A stretch of 64,000 nucleotides of DNA from Chloroflexota bacterium (lineage in GTDB: Bacteria > Chloroflexota > Anaerolineae > Anaerolineales > UBA4823). Location: the NCBI GenBank assembly GCA_012516075.1, contig JAAYXE010000159.1, forward strand, positions 1 through 64,000, given 5' to 3'. The notes below the pieces were generated by a model. It saw only the letters and a program-made list of their open reading frames with translations, did no database searches and had not been told where the DNA came from. Both the position numbers and the translations under genes were made by a program. Positions 43,749 through 53,678 of this stretch are shown piece by piece (the first letter of the stretch is position 1; each line of letters opens with the position of its first letter).

Positions 43749-44144
43749 ATGCTGGCAGATCAGACCCAGACTCAGGCAGTGACATTAACTCCGGCCGCAG
43801 CACGCGCCGTAAAAGAATTACTCGAAAAGCGCAATCTGGAAGGTTATGCTCTGCGCGTCTTCGTTCAGGGCGGCGGCTGCTCCGGGTTTCAGTATGGTAT
43901 GGCATTAGAGGGAAATATCCGCGAACAAGACCAGACCTTCGAAGAAGAAGGTGTGAAGGTCGTGATCGATGAGATTTCGATCGATTATCTGCGTGGTTCC
44001 ACCATCGATTACGTCGAAGACCTGATGGGCAGCGGTTTCAAGATCGACAACCCGAATGCGGTTGCTGCCTGCGGCTGCGGAAGCTCTTTCCGCACCAAAG
44101 ACAGCGCTGGCGACCAGGGCGCGGGCGGCTGCGGCTGCCATTAA
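43749..44144 (+). CDS. HesB/IscA-family iron-sulfur carrier
   Basis: 131 residues. The three family Cys are present: GGGCSGFQY (first) and the CGCG pair in VAACGCGSSF. It has an extra Cys-rich tail GGCGCH, not usual for IscA. It accepts and delivers Fe-S clusters. It is a single gene, promoter to terminator. The likely sulfur source in the window is the desulfurase at 7327-8505. Confidence 0.93.
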   Translation: MLADQTQTQAVTLTPAAARAVKELLEKRNLEGYALRVFVQGGGCSGFQYGMALEGNIREQDQTFEEEGVKVVIDEISIDYLRGSTIDYVEDLMGSGFKIDNPNAVAACGCGSSFRTKDSAGDQGAGGCGCH

Positions 44145-44167
44145 TTCGTCATTACAGGACCGAACAC

Positions 44168-44199
44168 AAAAAAGGCCGGGAATAAACCCCGGCCTTTTT
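44168..44199 (+). terminator. Intrinsic terminator of the IscA-like gene
   Basis: GGCCGGG (44174-44180) and CCCGGCC (44188-44194) with A and T flanks (AAAAAA on the left, TTTTT to 44199); works in both directions. Confidence 0.9.
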
Positions 44200-44235
44200 G
44201 ATTAATTACCCTTAACCACAATTGATGAAGCACAA

Positions 44236-44856
44236 TTAATGGCCGCGCAGCAGGGAGAGCAGCGTGCCGAATAAGCCGATGATCGCCATGCCAATAATGA
44301 TCAAACCTGCCGGCACGCGGCCTGGCCCGCCAGGAGCCGTACTGGTGAAAGTCGGGATCGTAAACGGCTCAGGCGGTGTATAGGTCGGCAGCCGGGTGGG
44401 CGGCACCTCGACCAGAAACTGCGCCGCCAGCGTTGGATCGATGGTCGCCGTTGCCGCCGAGGTAGGCGTCGGCGGCACCTCTACATCGCGCAGGATTCCA
44501 TCCACCCGCACCAGGGGGGACCACACCCAGCCCACCCCGCCGGGCGCGCCCGGGTAGGCGATCAGGATCCACTCACCGCCTGGCGATTTTCCCAGGGCCG
44601 GCACCTGCTGTCCGGGTACCAGCACGCCCACCGCTTCAAAATAGACCGCGTTCGGGCCGGCGCGCACAAACGCCTGTCCCTGCTCGTTATCCAGAACCAG
44701 CGCCGTGGCTGGGGGCAGCGTACCGGTTACGGTAGGGATCGATCCCGTAGGCACCTGCGCCAGCCTGTCGGCCTGCACAACCTCCGTTTGCATAAAAAAC
44801 AGGCTGATGACTGCCACCACAGTCAGCAGCGCTGCGGTAGTTTTCAATCGCACCAT
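44236..44856 (-). CDS. Membrane-anchored protein with an SH3-like domain
   Basis: 206 residues from ATG 44856 (GGAGG upstream). An N-terminal signal/anchor helix (about 5-27), then an SH3-like module (QAFVRAGPNAVYFEAVG... SPGGEWILIAYPG), a Pro/Thr-rich linker and a second membrane helix near the C-terminus (about 182-200), followed by LLRGH. It is probably exposed on the outside of the membrane; ligand unknown. Divergent from the zinc-ribbon gene. Confidence 0.75.
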   Translation of the reverse strand: MVRLKTTAALLTVVAVISLFFMQTEVVQADRLAQVPTGSIPTVTGTLPPATALVLDNEQGQAFVRAGPNAVYFEAVGVLVPGQQVPALGKSPGGEWILIAYPGAPGGVGWVWSPLVRVDGILRDVEVPPTPTSAATATIDPTLAAQFLVEVPPTRLPTYTPPEPFTIPTFTSTAPGGPGRVPAGLIIIGMAIIGLFGTLLSLLRGH

Positions 44857-44987
44857 AGGACCTCCATTCGCTACTGCGGAAGCGATTATAATCCATACCG
44901 CGCAGGTTCGCGCGCTCAGGGCCGCTGGCCTTCTCCTCGAAATCACGGGTGTGCGCACCGGAGATCACCCTTCAGAGGTGCAACTGC

Positions 44988-45575
44988 ATGGATCAACGCA
45001 TCTTTCACGGCAGCCTGACTCCAGACCATCTGGCCGCGGAGCTAATCGGCGCCTTTAATCGCGGGAACTGGCGCGCTCAGCGCTTTGGAAGCAACGACAG
45101 CGTGGTGGTGCAGATCGCCACTCGCGAACAGGCCCGTTCCGGCGGGCAGACGGCTCTCAGTGTTTCGATTCAAAAAGTTGATGATGGGGTCGCGGTACAG
45201 ATCGGTGAACAGTCCTGGCTGGGTGTGGCCGCAAGCCTGGGGCAGAGCCTGCTCTCCGCCTGGCGCAGCCCGTGGTACCTGGTGGACCGCCTCGACGACC
45301 TTGCCCAGGATTTCGAAAACCTGCAGCTTCAGGACCTGGTCTGGAAAACTATCGAACGCGCAGCACGGGCGGCCGGGGCTTCACAGGAGCTGTCCGAACG
45401 GTTTCGCCGCCTGACCTGTGCTTACTGCTGGACTGCCAACCCGGTTGGCGAAGCATCCTGCATCGCCTGCGGTGCCCCACTGGGCAAAGAGCAGCCCCGC
45501 ACCTGCCGCTACTGCGGCTTTCTGCTCACCTCCACAGAAACCGTGTGTCCAAACTGCAGGAAGAAACAGCCCTGA
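44988..45575 (+). CDS. Protein with C-terminal tandem zinc ribbons
   Basis: 195 residues from ATG 44988. The N-terminal 130 residues are unrecognised. At the end, CAYC...CIAC (about 145-165) and CRYC...CPNC (about 175-190) form two zinc ribbons. Function unknown; it may bind nucleic acid or protein. The stop lies 6 bases before the convergent zwf end. Confidence 0.78.
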   Translation: MDQRIFHGSLTPDHLAAELIGAFNRGNWRAQRFGSNDSVVVQIATREQARSGGQTALSVSIQKVDDGVAVQIGEQSWLGVAASLGQSLLSAWRSPWYLVDRLDDLAQDFENLQLQDLVWKTIERAARAAGASQELSERFRRLTCAYCWTANPVGEASCIACGAPLGKEQPRTCRYCGFLLTSTETVCPNCRKKQP

Positions 45576-45581
45576 AGGTGC

Positions 45582-47072
45582 CTAAAGCTGTCTCCATGCG
45601 CACTCGATGCGCTCCGGAAACGAACGCTGGATAAACGCGTCCATTTCCGGGGGACCCCAGGTTCCGGCCGGATACTGGGGCAGCCGCTCCAGGCGCTGTG
45701 ATTCCCAGGCCTGTATGATCGGCTCTGTAAACGCCCAGGCCGCCTGGACTTCGTCGCTGCGGGTGAACAGCGAGGCGTCTCCCTCCATGACATCCAGTAA
45801 CAGCACTTCGTAAGCAGACGGCGGTTGGACGCCAAAGGTATCCCGGTAATCGAATACCATCTTTACCGGCTCGATCTGGTTCTCCGTGCCGGGCGCCTTG
45901 GCGCCAAATGTCAGGGTAATCCCTTCCCCGGGCTGCAGGTGCAGGACCAGCCGGTTGGGCGCTTCGCCCGCCATGTTGCGCCAGCCAAACAGCGGCAGCG
46001 GGACCTGTAAAAACTGAATCATGATCTCGGTCACCCGGCGGCCGAGCCGCTTTCCCGAGCGGAGGAAAAAAGGCACGCCAGCCCAGCGCCAGTTGTCGAC
46101 CAGCAGCCTGGCAGACAGCAGCGTTTCGGTGGTCGAATTGGGGGCGACTCCGGGCTCCTCCAGATACCCGGGAACGGACACGCTGTCGACCACCCCAGGC
46201 CCGTACTGGGCACGGAAGGTATTCTTGAGCGCATCCTCGCCGCGCAGCGGTCGCAGCGACTGCAGTACCTTCAGTTTTTCATCGCGCACTGCGTCGGCCT
46301 GGAAAGCCCAGGGAGCTTCCATAGCTGTGAGCGCCACGAGCTGCAGCAGGTGGTTCTGGAACATGTCGCGCACCACGCCTGCAGTTTCATAGTAATCCGC
46401 TCGAATCCCAACCCCGGATGACTCCGCAACTGTGATCTGGATATGGTCAACGTAATTGCGGTTCCAGAGCGGTTCGAAGATGCCGTTGGCGAAGCGGAAG
46501 ACCAGGATGTTCTGCACCGTATTCTTACCCAGGTAATGGTCGATGCGGTAGATCTGCTCCTCTTTGAACACCCGGTGCACCTTCTCGTCCAGCGCCATCG
46601 CTGATGCCAGATCGCGCCCATACGGCTTTTCGATCACAATGCGGGTCCAGGCTCCTGAACAATTCGCCAGCCTTGCCTGCCCGATCTGTTCGATAATCAC
46701 CGGGTACTCATCTGGCGGTGCTGCCAGGTAAAACAGGCGGTGAATGGGATGCAGTTCATCCAGCACAGCCTCCAGATGCTGGTAACCCTGCGGTTCTTCA
46801 AAAGAGGAGCGTACATAACAGGCTGGTGCCACCAGAGTCTCGAGCGCAGCAGTGTCGATCTCTCTGCCGTCCAGGCTCTCGCTCACCGCCTCCCGCATGC
46901 GCTGTCTCAGGGGCTCATCACTCCAGTCGCGGCGTGCAAAGCCGATAACCTTCAACGGAGCCGGGATCCGTTCTTCTTTAATCAGGGTGTACAGGGACGG
47001 GATCAGCTTCCGGTACGCCAGGTCGCCGGTAATGCCGAAAATAATAAATGCGATAGATTGTTCGTTTTGCAT
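45582..47072 (-). CDS. zwf: Glucose-6-phosphate 1-dehydrogenase
   Basis: 496 residues. The NADP motif [12 protein letters not shown] matches the GxxGDLAxRK family pattern and [21 protein letters not shown] is the catalytic signature (RIDHYLGKE). It oxidises glucose 6-phosphate with NADP and starts the oxidative pentose-phosphate pathway. Tkt lies upstream in the same operon. Confidence 0.96.
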   Translation of the reverse strand: MQNEQSIAFIIFGITGDLAYRKLIPSLYTLIKEERIPAPLKVIGFARRDWSDEPLRQRMREAVSESLDGREIDTAALETLVAPACYVRSSFEEPQGYQHLEAVLDELHPIHRLFYLAAPPDEYPVIIEQIGQARLANCSGAWTRIVIEKPYGRDLASAMALDEKVHRVFKEEQIYRIDHYLGKNTVQNILVFRFANGIFEPLWNRNYVDHIQITVAESSGVGIRADYYETAGVVRDMFQNHLLQLVALTAMEAPWAFQADAVRDEKLKVLQSLRPLRGEDALKNTFRAQYGPGVVDSVSVPGYLEEPGVAPNSTTETLLSARLLVDNWRWAGVPFFLRSGKRLGRRVTEIMIQFLQVPLPLFGWRNMAGEAPNRLVLHLQPGEGITLTFGAKAPGTENQIEPVKMVFDYRDTFGVQPPSAYEVLLLDVMEGDASLFTRSDEVQAAWAFTEPIIQAWESQRLERLPQYPAGTWGPPEMDAFIQRSFPERIECAWRQL

Positions 47073-47119
47073 ACTGGCTCCAATAAGACTCTCCCCCTCG
47101 ATATGAACAACCCCCTTTA

Positions 47120-47794
47120 TCAGGGGGCGTTCAGGATTTGTAATGCAGTATGAATTTCCGGAAGCAGCGCGGCTTCATCAGGCCCGTCGGCAGGTGCGAA
47201 GGGCATGCGCTGCTGCCCGTTCTGGCGCGCCTCCAGCCGTGCAGCAAGACGCTGCAGGGCCGGTACAGCCTCCAGGTAGCCGACCAGACCGATAAACTGC
47301 ACCGCCTTACGCCGGATCTCCAACGGCATTTTGCGCTCTTCCAGGATCTCCATCAGGTGATTTCCGGCATACGGACAGGCATTGAAGATGCGCGCGATGG
47401 GCTTTTCAAGCGCCGCATCCGCCTCTGCACACTGCAGCAGGGCATACACGGTCCGTTTGCGCATCTGTGCCAGGGAATATTTCAGGTGTCTCTTTACCCG
47501 CTCTGCAGCAGCCCGCCCCTGTTCATCGACCGCCAGCAGGTCTCCGATGATCTTCACCGCCAGTTTGCGGACCTGCAGGTCCGGATCGGTCAGCAGGCCG
47601 GCGATCAGGCAGGCAGCGATCGGGGAAAGGCGTGGTGCATCCAGCGCCTGTAAGCGCTCCAGCGATTCCAGGCGCACGCGTGCATCCGGATCCGTCAGGC
47701 CTTCGGCTGCCCCCCAGACCGCCGGGAACAGTTCCGCGACGCCTGTGCTGTGATCGTCCAGTGTGAACAGGACGGGCTGCAGATCAGAACTCAT
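47120..47794 (-). CDS. HEAT-repeat protein between tkt and zwf
   Basis: 224 residues made of helical repeats, for example [19 protein letters not shown] and [20 protein letters not shown], typical of HEAT/PBS-lyase proteins. Such proteins are protein-binding scaffolds. It sits 20 bases downstream of tkt and 47 upstream of zwf, so it may bind one of these enzymes. This is inference from position. A CCCCCT/AGGGGG hairpin spans its stop (about 47106-47127). Confidence 0.83.
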   Translation of the reverse strand: MSSDLQPVLFTLDDHSTGVAELFPAVWGAAEGLTDPDARVRLESLERLQALDAPRLSPIAACLIAGLLTDPDLQVRKLAVKIIGDLLAVDEQGRAAAERVKRHLKYSLAQMRKRTVYALLQCAEADAALEKPIARIFNACPYAGNHLMEILEERKMPLEIRRKAVQFIGLVGYLEAVPALQRLAARLEARQNGQQRMPFAPADGPDEAALLPEIHTALQILNAP

Positions 47795-47814
47795 AGCATC
47801 GATTGGCTTACCTG

Positions 47815-49833
47815 TTAACGTAAGATCTCCTCTGCCTGTGCGATGATGTTCTCAACCGTGATCCCAAGCTTCTGGTAAATGACTTTGTAGGGAGCGGATG
47901 CGCCGAAGCGCTGCAGAGAGATTACCCGGCCCTGCGGGCCTACCCAGCGCTCCCAGCCCATGCTGACTCCAGCTTCTACAGCGATGCGTCTGGTTAACTC
48001 TGGCGGGAGCACCTGATCCTGATACTCCTGATCCTGCGCGCTGAACAGCTCCCAGCTGGGGAAGGAGATCAGGCGCACATTGATCCCCTCGGCCGCCAGG
48101 CGCTCACCGGCTTCCACAATCAGCGCCACCTCGCTGCCCGTGGCCATGAGGATCAGTTCCGGCTTACGCTCGCCCAGGTCGGCCAGCACATAGGCGCCGC
48201 GCTGCAGCTCGCTGGCCGGGGCGTAAATTTCGCGGTTGATCACCGGGATATTCTGGCGCGAAAGGGCCAGAGCCGTCGGCCCGCTGCGCCGTGCAATGGC
48301 CACCTTCCAGGCCTCAACGACTTCGTTGGCGTCCGCCGGCCGCAGGGTGACCAGGTTCGGAATCGCCCGCAGCGCTGCCAGGTGCTCAATGGGCTGGTGC
48401 GTCGGACCGTCCTCTCCCAGGCCGATGCTGTCGTGGGTGAAGACCCAGATGCTCGGATAGCTCGAAAGGGCGGAAAGGCGAATGGCTGCGCGCATGTAAT
48501 CCGAAAAGACCAGGAAAGTCCCACCGTAGGGGATCACACCGCCGTGCACGGCCATCCCGTTCACGATGGCACCCATGGCGTGTTCGCGTACACCAAAATG
48601 GATGTTCCGGCCCTGCGGTGTGTCGGCCTGGAAGGACTCGCTGCTGTTAATGAAGGTTTTGTTTGAAGGCGCAAGGTCCGCCGAGCCGCCCATCAGCTCT
48701 GGCAGACGGTCAGCCAGGGCATTCAGCACCTTTCCCGAAGCATTGCGGGTGGCGACCCCTTTTTCATCCACGGGGAATGTGGGTAAACCCTGATCCCAAC
48801 CCTCCGGCAGTTTACCGGCCAGGCGGCGCTCCAGCTCCTCCGCCAGCTCAGGATAGGCATTCCGGTAACCCTGGATGCACGCCTGCCATTCGGCCTCCAG
48901 CTTTTCACCCCGGGCCACGGCCTGGCGGAAGTGCTCCAGGACATCATCCGGGATGTAAAAAGACGGCTCCAGCGGCCAGTTCAGGTTCTGTTTGGCTCCC
49001 CGCAGTTCTTCTTCACCGGCCGGCTCCCCGTGTGCTTTCTCGGTGTCCTGCCGGGTAGGAAGGCCGTAGCCGATATGCGTACGCACTGCAATAATGGACG
49101 GGCGCGGGTCTGCTTTGGCTGCCTGAATCGCCCGGTCTACAGCGTCGACATCATTGCCGTCCTCGACGGTCTGCACATGCCAGCCGTACGCCTCAAAGCG
49201 CTTCATGCGGTCTTCGGTAAACGCCAGATCCGTTTTCCCTTCGATGGAAATGCGGTTGTCATCGTACAGATAAATCAACCTGCCCAGCCTCAGGTGACCG
49301 GCCAGCGAGGCAGCTTCCGATGCGACGCCCTCCATCAGGTCACCATCGGTGACGATGGCGTAAATGTAATGGTCGATGACATTGTATCCAGGCCGGTTGA
49401 AGCGCGCCGCCAGGTGCGTGGCCGCCAGCGCCATTCCCACGCCGTTGGCAAAGCCCTGGCCGAGCGGACCGGTGGTTACTTCCACGCCGGGGGTCATGCC
49501 GTACTCCGGGTGACCGGGCGTTGCGCTTTCCCACTGCCTGAAATTCTTAATCTCTTCGAGGGAGAGATCGTAGCCAGTCAGGTACAGCAGGCTGTACAGC
49601 AGCATCGATCCGTGCCCTCCGGAGAGGATAAAACGGTCGCGTCCGAACCAGTTCGGGTTCCGGGGGTTGAAGCGCAGGTGCCGGGTCCAGAGCGCATACG
49701 CCATCGCTGCGGCGCCCATCGGCAGACCGGGATGTCCGGAATTTGCTTTCTGAACGGCATCCGCAGACAGAAAGCGGATGGTATTAATCGCCCTGGTCTG
49801 TAAATCCAGTTCCGTTTTTTCAGCCGTTTTCAT
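47815..49833 (-). CDS. tkt: Transketolase
   Basis: 672 residues, full length. ThDP site [25 protein letters not shown] (within, motif GDG...NN-like DDNRIS), H in SGGHGSML, and the C-terminal [10 protein letters not shown], plus [18 protein letters not shown]. It moves two-carbon units between sugar phosphates in the non-oxidative pentose-phosphate pathway. First gene of the tkt-HEAT-zwf operon. The ribosome site AGGAG precedes the ATG. Confidence 0.97.
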   Translation of the reverse strand: MKTAEKTELDLQTRAINTIRFLSADAVQKANSGHPGLPMGAAAMAYALWTRHLRFNPRNPNWFGRDRFILSGGHGSMLLYSLLYLTGYDLSLEEIKNFRQWESATPGHPEYGMTPGVEVTTGPLGQGFANGVGMALAATHLAARFNRPGYNVIDHYIYAIVTDGDLMEGVASEAASLAGHLRLGRLIYLYDDNRISIEGKTDLAFTEDRMKRFEAYGWHVQTVEDGNDVDAVDRAIQAAKADPRPSIIAVRTHIGYGLPTRQDTEKAHGEPAGEEELRGAKQNLNWPLEPSFYIPDDVLEHFRQAVARGEKLEAEWQACIQGYRNAYPELAEELERRLAGKLPEGWDQGLPTFPVDEKGVATRNASGKVLNALADRLPELMGGSADLAPSNKTFINSSESFQADTPQGRNIHFGVREHAMGAIVNGMAVHGGVIPYGGTFLVFSDYMRAAIRLSALSSYPSIWVFTHDSIGLGEDGPTHQPIEHLAALRAIPNLVTLRPADANEVVEAWKVAIARRSGPTALALSRQNIPVINREIYAPASELQRGAYVLADLGERKPELILMATGSEVALIVEAGERLAAEGINVRLISFPSWELFSAQDQEYQDQVLPPELTRRIAVEAGVSMGWERWVGPQGRVISLQRFGASAPYKVIYQKLGITVENIIAQAEEILR

Positions 49834-49914
49834 TCTTTTCTCCTGGATCTGGTTTCTATTTTTTAATGTTTTTAATTTTACCAGTCTTCCACCCGAAAGC
49901 CTTACCGGTCCGGA

Positions 49915-50568
49915 TTACAGACCTTTAAAGAAGCGCTCCAGGGCTTTGAAACAGTTCAGGCTGAGCTTGTGCCCGACGTCATCTTCGCAGTAGGTCACGT
50001 CCGCACCGGCCTGTTCGAGCACCTCCCCCGCCCTGCGGGCGCGTTCGACCGGCACCCGCTCGTCGCGGACTCCGTGGGCGACAAACACCGGCAGATTTTT
50101 CAGAGGTTCCGCCGCTGCCAGGTTTTCGGCGCCTTCTGGCAGAAACCCGGCCAGCCCGGCGAGCGCCCGCAGCCTTCCCGGGTGGGTCAGCGCCAGGGTG
50201 TACAGCACCGCCGCGCCCTGGCTGAAACCCACCGCGCTGACCTGTTCCAGATCGGCGTCCGGGAAATGTTCAGGCGTGATCAGCCCCAGCAGCGCCTCTG
50301 CAGCCGGTTTCAGGTCGTCCACAGACGGCCATTCGTCCTCCCGGTGCACATGCCAGGTATAACCGCCCTGGCCGGCAGGGTACAGTGCGCGCGGCGCCAC
50401 CAGCAGGGCGTTTTCAGGCAGCCGGCTGGCGAACACCCACATGACGTTTTCATCACCCGCCAGCCCGTGCACCATCAGCACCAGGGGATGCGGCCCCGGG
50501 CCCGCCGGCGTGCGCACCTTCACCACCCAATCCTGTATCTGCAGCGATTCGACCTGGAAATCCATCAT
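49915..50568 (-). CDS. Alpha/beta hydrolase (carboxylesterase/phospholipase type)
   Basis: 217 residues from ATG 50568, following GAGGAAAAG; a start at 50607 would overlap the upstream gene by 28 bases. The nucleophile elbow GFSQGAA, LMVHGLAGDENVMW and VFVAHGVRDERVPVE are typical of the carboxylesterase 2 family. The final His is in VGHKLSLNC. Substrate unknown. Confidence 0.87.
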   Translation of the reverse strand: MMDFQVESLQIQDWVVKVRTPAGPGPHPLVLMVHGLAGDENVMWVFASRLPENALLVAPRALYPAGQGGYTWHVHREDEWPSVDDLKPAAEALLGLITPEHFPDADLEQVSAVGFSQGAAVLYTLALTHPGRLRALAGLAGFLPEGAENLAAAEPLKNLPVFVAHGVRDERVPVERARRAGEVLEQAGADVTYCEDDVGHKLSLNCFKALERFFKGL

Positions 50569-50579
50569 TCTTTTCCTCT

Positions 50580-50804
50580 TCAATTCGCGTTTTTCCTGAC
50601 GATCCACTCGATACCCACCAGGGCCAGCCAGATCAGCGCCAGCGGGGCCAATCCCACCAGCAGGCAGATCAAACCCAGTGCCGCGGCCTGTGGGCCGTAG
50701 AGCAGCAGGATCAGCCCATCACCCACGATGAACAGCAGAAACAGGCCGCCTGTAATCAGGCGGACCTGTGTCTGGCGGGCGTAGCGGCGCAGATCACCTG
50801 CCAT
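50580..50804 (-). CDS. Small membrane protein (2 TM), unknown
   Basis: 74 residues, two hydrophobic helices at about 16-36 and 42-66, with basic ends (RRYAR, RKN). It overlaps the patatin gene upstream by 11 bases and is followed 11 bases later by the esterase gene. No family recognised. Confidence 0.75.
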   Translation of the reverse strand: MAGDLRRYARQTQVRLITGGLFLLFIVGDGLILLLYGPQAAALGLICLLVGLAPLALIWLALVGIEWIVRKNAN

Positions 50805-51753
50805 TGGCCTGGGGCTGTTCGCCGGTCACGATAGCATATCCATCCCGCCAGTACGGGAAGTTGACCGGTATCGGCCTGCGGCTGCCTGGAATGCGCCGCG
50901 TTACTCGCGACAGCCAGCTCACAGCCCGGTGAAGCTGGGGCAGGGCTTTGATGGCGCCCTCCTCTCCCAACCGGGTCACTTCTGAAATTTCCACATCGTC
51001 CAGCAGCCCAATATGGGGCACCGGTGGACGGATGATCACCTCGGGCTGCTCCATTTCCAAACGCAGGTCAGTCAGCATGGCGCCGGCAATATCCACAGAG
51101 CGTAAAAAGATGTTGAATGCCTGTGCCAGGCGCATACGTGACAGGTATCCCGAAATAAACGGGAGGGAAGCCAGCAGGCGCGGCGGTGACGGGGTCACCC
51201 ATTCTTTAACCGGCGGAGAAAGCACCACTGCGACGACCGGCAGCCCCGGCGCAAGCCTGCGCGCCAGAGCGACCGGTACCGGGTCGAGCACCCCTCCATC
51301 AATTAATAGCCGGTTTCCCCACCTGCGGGGTGGGAAGATTCCGGGGACAGCGATCGTCGCCAGCACAGCGTCGGCCACGTTTCCCTCTTGGATGATCACA
51401 GGTTCTGCTGTGTCCAGGTCCACGGCGGTCACAGCAAACGGAATACGCAGGTCGCTGAAGCTACAGTCTTCGAGGTTAGTGCGCACCAGCATTTCCACGC
51501 CGGCCAGCCCCAGCATGGCCGGGCCGTCCCCGGGCCGCCGCTGGTACAGCGTGGTACGGTCGACAGCGTTCATCCGCCGTTCGATCTCATCGGGGCTGAA
51601 CCCGGCCGCATAGAACGCGCCCCACAGTCCGCCGGCGCTCGTCCCCGCGATAGCTCGAATTTTAAATCCCTCGCGCTCCAGCACGCGCAGCACACCGATA
51701 TGGGCGGCTCCTTTGGCTCCGCCGCCGCCCAGTGCAACTGTGATCTCTTTCAT
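50794..51753 (-). CDS. Patatin-like phospholipase (RssA family)
   Basis: 319 residues. The oxyanion loop GGGGAKGAAHIGVL, nucleophile GTSAGGLWGA and catalytic Asp in LIDGGVLDPVP form the Ser-Asp dyad. It hydrolyses acyl esters of membrane lipids. It heads a short operon with the small membrane protein and the alpha/beta esterase, all possibly lipid-related. Confidence 0.92.
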   Translation of the reverse strand: MKEITVALGGGGAKGAAHIGVLRVLEREGFKIRAIAGTSAGGLWGAFYAAGFSPDEIERRMNAVDRTTLYQRRPGDGPAMLGLAGVEMLVRTNLEDCSFSDLRIPFAVTAVDLDTAEPVIIQEGNVADAVLATIAVPGIFPPRRWGNRLLIDGGVLDPVPVALARRLAPGLPVVAVVLSPPVKEWVTPSPPRLLASLPFISGYLSRMRLAQAFNIFLRSVDIAGAMLTDLRLEMEQPEVIIRPPVPHIGLLDDVEISEVTRLGEEGAIKALPQLHRAVSWLSRVTRRIPGSRRPIPVNFPYWRDGYAIVTGEQPQANGR

Positions 51754-51860
51754 CCTCTCACACTCCTGTAACCTGTAACATACAGATACCGGTAAGTAAT
51801 TTCACCATCTGTCTTACCCCCTGTCCTTCGAATTCTGCTCAAATCTTACTGAGAATTCTA

Positions 51861-53678
51861 CTACGGCGCATCCGCCGCGGCAGGCTCAGGCTGCACAGTC
51901 TGGGCCGGGTCGAACTGCAGCCGGCGGTACAGGTCTGCATACAATCCGCCGCTAGACAGCAGTTCCTCATGTGTGCCCCGCTGGACGATCCGTCCCCCAT
52001 CCAGCACAAGCACCTGGTCTGCGTGTTTCACCGTTGACAGCCGGTGGGCGATCACGAAGCTGGTGCGCCCTTCCAGCAGCCTCTCCAGCGCCCGCTGGAT
52101 CAGCGCCTCCGTGCGTGTGTCGACACTGGCGGTGGCTTCATCCAGGATCAGGATGCGCGGGTCGGCCAGCAGGGCGCGCGCAATGGTGATCAGCTGCCGC
52201 TGGCCCTGCGAGAGCATTCCGCCGCGCTCGCCCACCTGAGTCTGGTACCCCCCGGGCAGGCGTTCGATGAAGTCATGCGCGTTCGCAGCCCGTGCAGCGG
52301 CGTAAACGGCTTCATCGCCGGCATCTAATCTGCCGTAGCGGATGTTCTCCATCACCGTTCCCGAGAATAAAAAGGGATCCTGTGTCACCACGCCCATCTG
52401 AGACCGCAGGCTGTGCTGCGTCATCTGACGGATATCGTATCCGTCCACCAGGATCCTGCCGCTCTCCACATCGTACAACCTCAGGAGCAGACTCACAAGG
52501 GTCGACTTTCCTGCTCCCGTTGGCCCGACCAGCGCGATGGTTTCCCCGGGTTGTGCTTTCAGGGTAATACCCTGCAGTACAGGCTGCCCGTCTTCATATC
52601 CAAAAGAGACATCCTCAAACACTACCTCGCCCCGCACCGTGGGCAGGTCAGCGGCCCGGGGCAGGTCTTTCACGGCCGGCTCCTGGTCGAGCAGTTCGAA
52701 CACGCGCTCGGCAGCCGCAAAGGCGGACTGGGCGCTGGTCCAGATCTGCGTCACGGTCTGGATCGGCCGGAAGAAGTTCTGCACATACTGCAGGAAGGCC
52801 ACCACCACGCCAACGCTGACCTGCCCCTGTACCGCCAGGTAACCGCCAAAACCGGCCACTGCCGCCGTATCCAGGGTGCTGAGCAGGTCCATAGCCGGGG
52901 AAAAAGCGGAGGTGACCGCGTTGGCCGTCACGTTTGCGTCGCGGTTAGCGGCGTTGCGTTCCTCAAAACGGCGGATATTAAAGTCGCTGCGGTTGAATGC
53001 CTGAGCCGTTTTCACACCGCTCAGTTCTTCTTCCAGTTCTGCTGAAACATCACCGATCGTCTCACGCGTGCGGCGAAATGCGCGCCGCGCCAGCCGCGAA
53101 AAGAAGCCGGTAGCCAGGATCATCACCGGGATGATCGCCATGGTCACCAGGGCCAGTGGTAAATTCAGGGCCAGCATGGCGATCACGATCCCGACCAGGG
53201 CAAAAAGCGAGCCCAGAGTCTGCACCAGCCCCTGGCTCAGGAAGGCGTTGATCATTTCGATATCGTTCACCAGGCGGCTCATCAGGTCCCCTGCCTCTTC
53301 CCCTTCCAGGTTCTGCAGCGAAAGGCGGTGGATCTGCCTCATGACCTGCATGCGCAGGTCCGCCAGCACCTGCTGACCACTCCACGACATCCAGTAAATC
53401 TGGAAGCGCATGGCAAACATTCCGACTGTGTATACGCCGGCGAGCAGCAGCGCGGTCCGGCCCAGTCCGGCCGGATCGTTTGCGGCAATAAACTGGTCCA
53501 CAGCCTGGCCGATTAACAGCGGTCCGGCAGCCTGAGCACCGGCGGAGATCAGGATGAAGAAAACGGAGGCCAGCACGGATTTCCAGTACGGCCGCAGGTA
53601 GCGCACCAGGCGCAGTAAAATCTCCCCCCGGTTTTCGGGAGTCTCTTCGGCATGCAACGCGGGGCGGTGATACATCAT
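51861..53678 (-). CDS. ABC exporter half (canonical catalytic site)
   Basis: 605 residues: six-helix exporter domain (about 1-330), then nucleotide-binding domain. Walker A GPTGAGKST, signature LSQGQRQ, Walker B LILDEATASVD with the catalytic Glu, and IAHRLST. Its start overlaps the stop of the next half-transporter by 4 bases, so the two form a heterodimeric exporter for drugs or lipids. Confidence 0.94.
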   Translation of the reverse strand: MMYHRPALHAEETPENRGEILLRLVRYLRPYWKSVLASVFFILISAGAQAAGPLLIGQAVDQFIAANDPAGLGRTALLLAGVYTVGMFAMRFQIYWMSWSGQQVLADLRMQVMRQIHRLSLQNLEGEEAGDLMSRLVNDIEMINAFLSQGLVQTLGSLFALVGIVIAMLALNLPLALVTMAIIPVMILATGFFSRLARRAFRRTRETIGDVSAELEEELSGVKTAQAFNRSDFNIRRFEERNAANRDANVTANAVTSAFSPAMDLLSTLDTAAVAGFGGYLAVQGQVSVGVVVAFLQYVQNFFRPIQTVTQIWTSAQSAFAAAERVFELLDQEPAVKDLPRAADLPTVRGEVVFEDVSFGYEDGQPVLQGITLKAQPGETIALVGPTGAGKSTLVSLLLRLYDVESGRILVDGYDIRQMTQHSLRSQMGVVTQDPFLFSGTVMENIRYGRLDAGDEAVYAAARAANAHDFIERLPGGYQTQVGERGGMLSQGQRQLITIARALLADPRILILDEATASVDTRTEALIQRALERLLEGRTSFVIAHRLSTVKHADQVLVLDGGRIVQRGTHEELLSSGGLYADLYRRLQFDPAQTVQPEPAAADAP

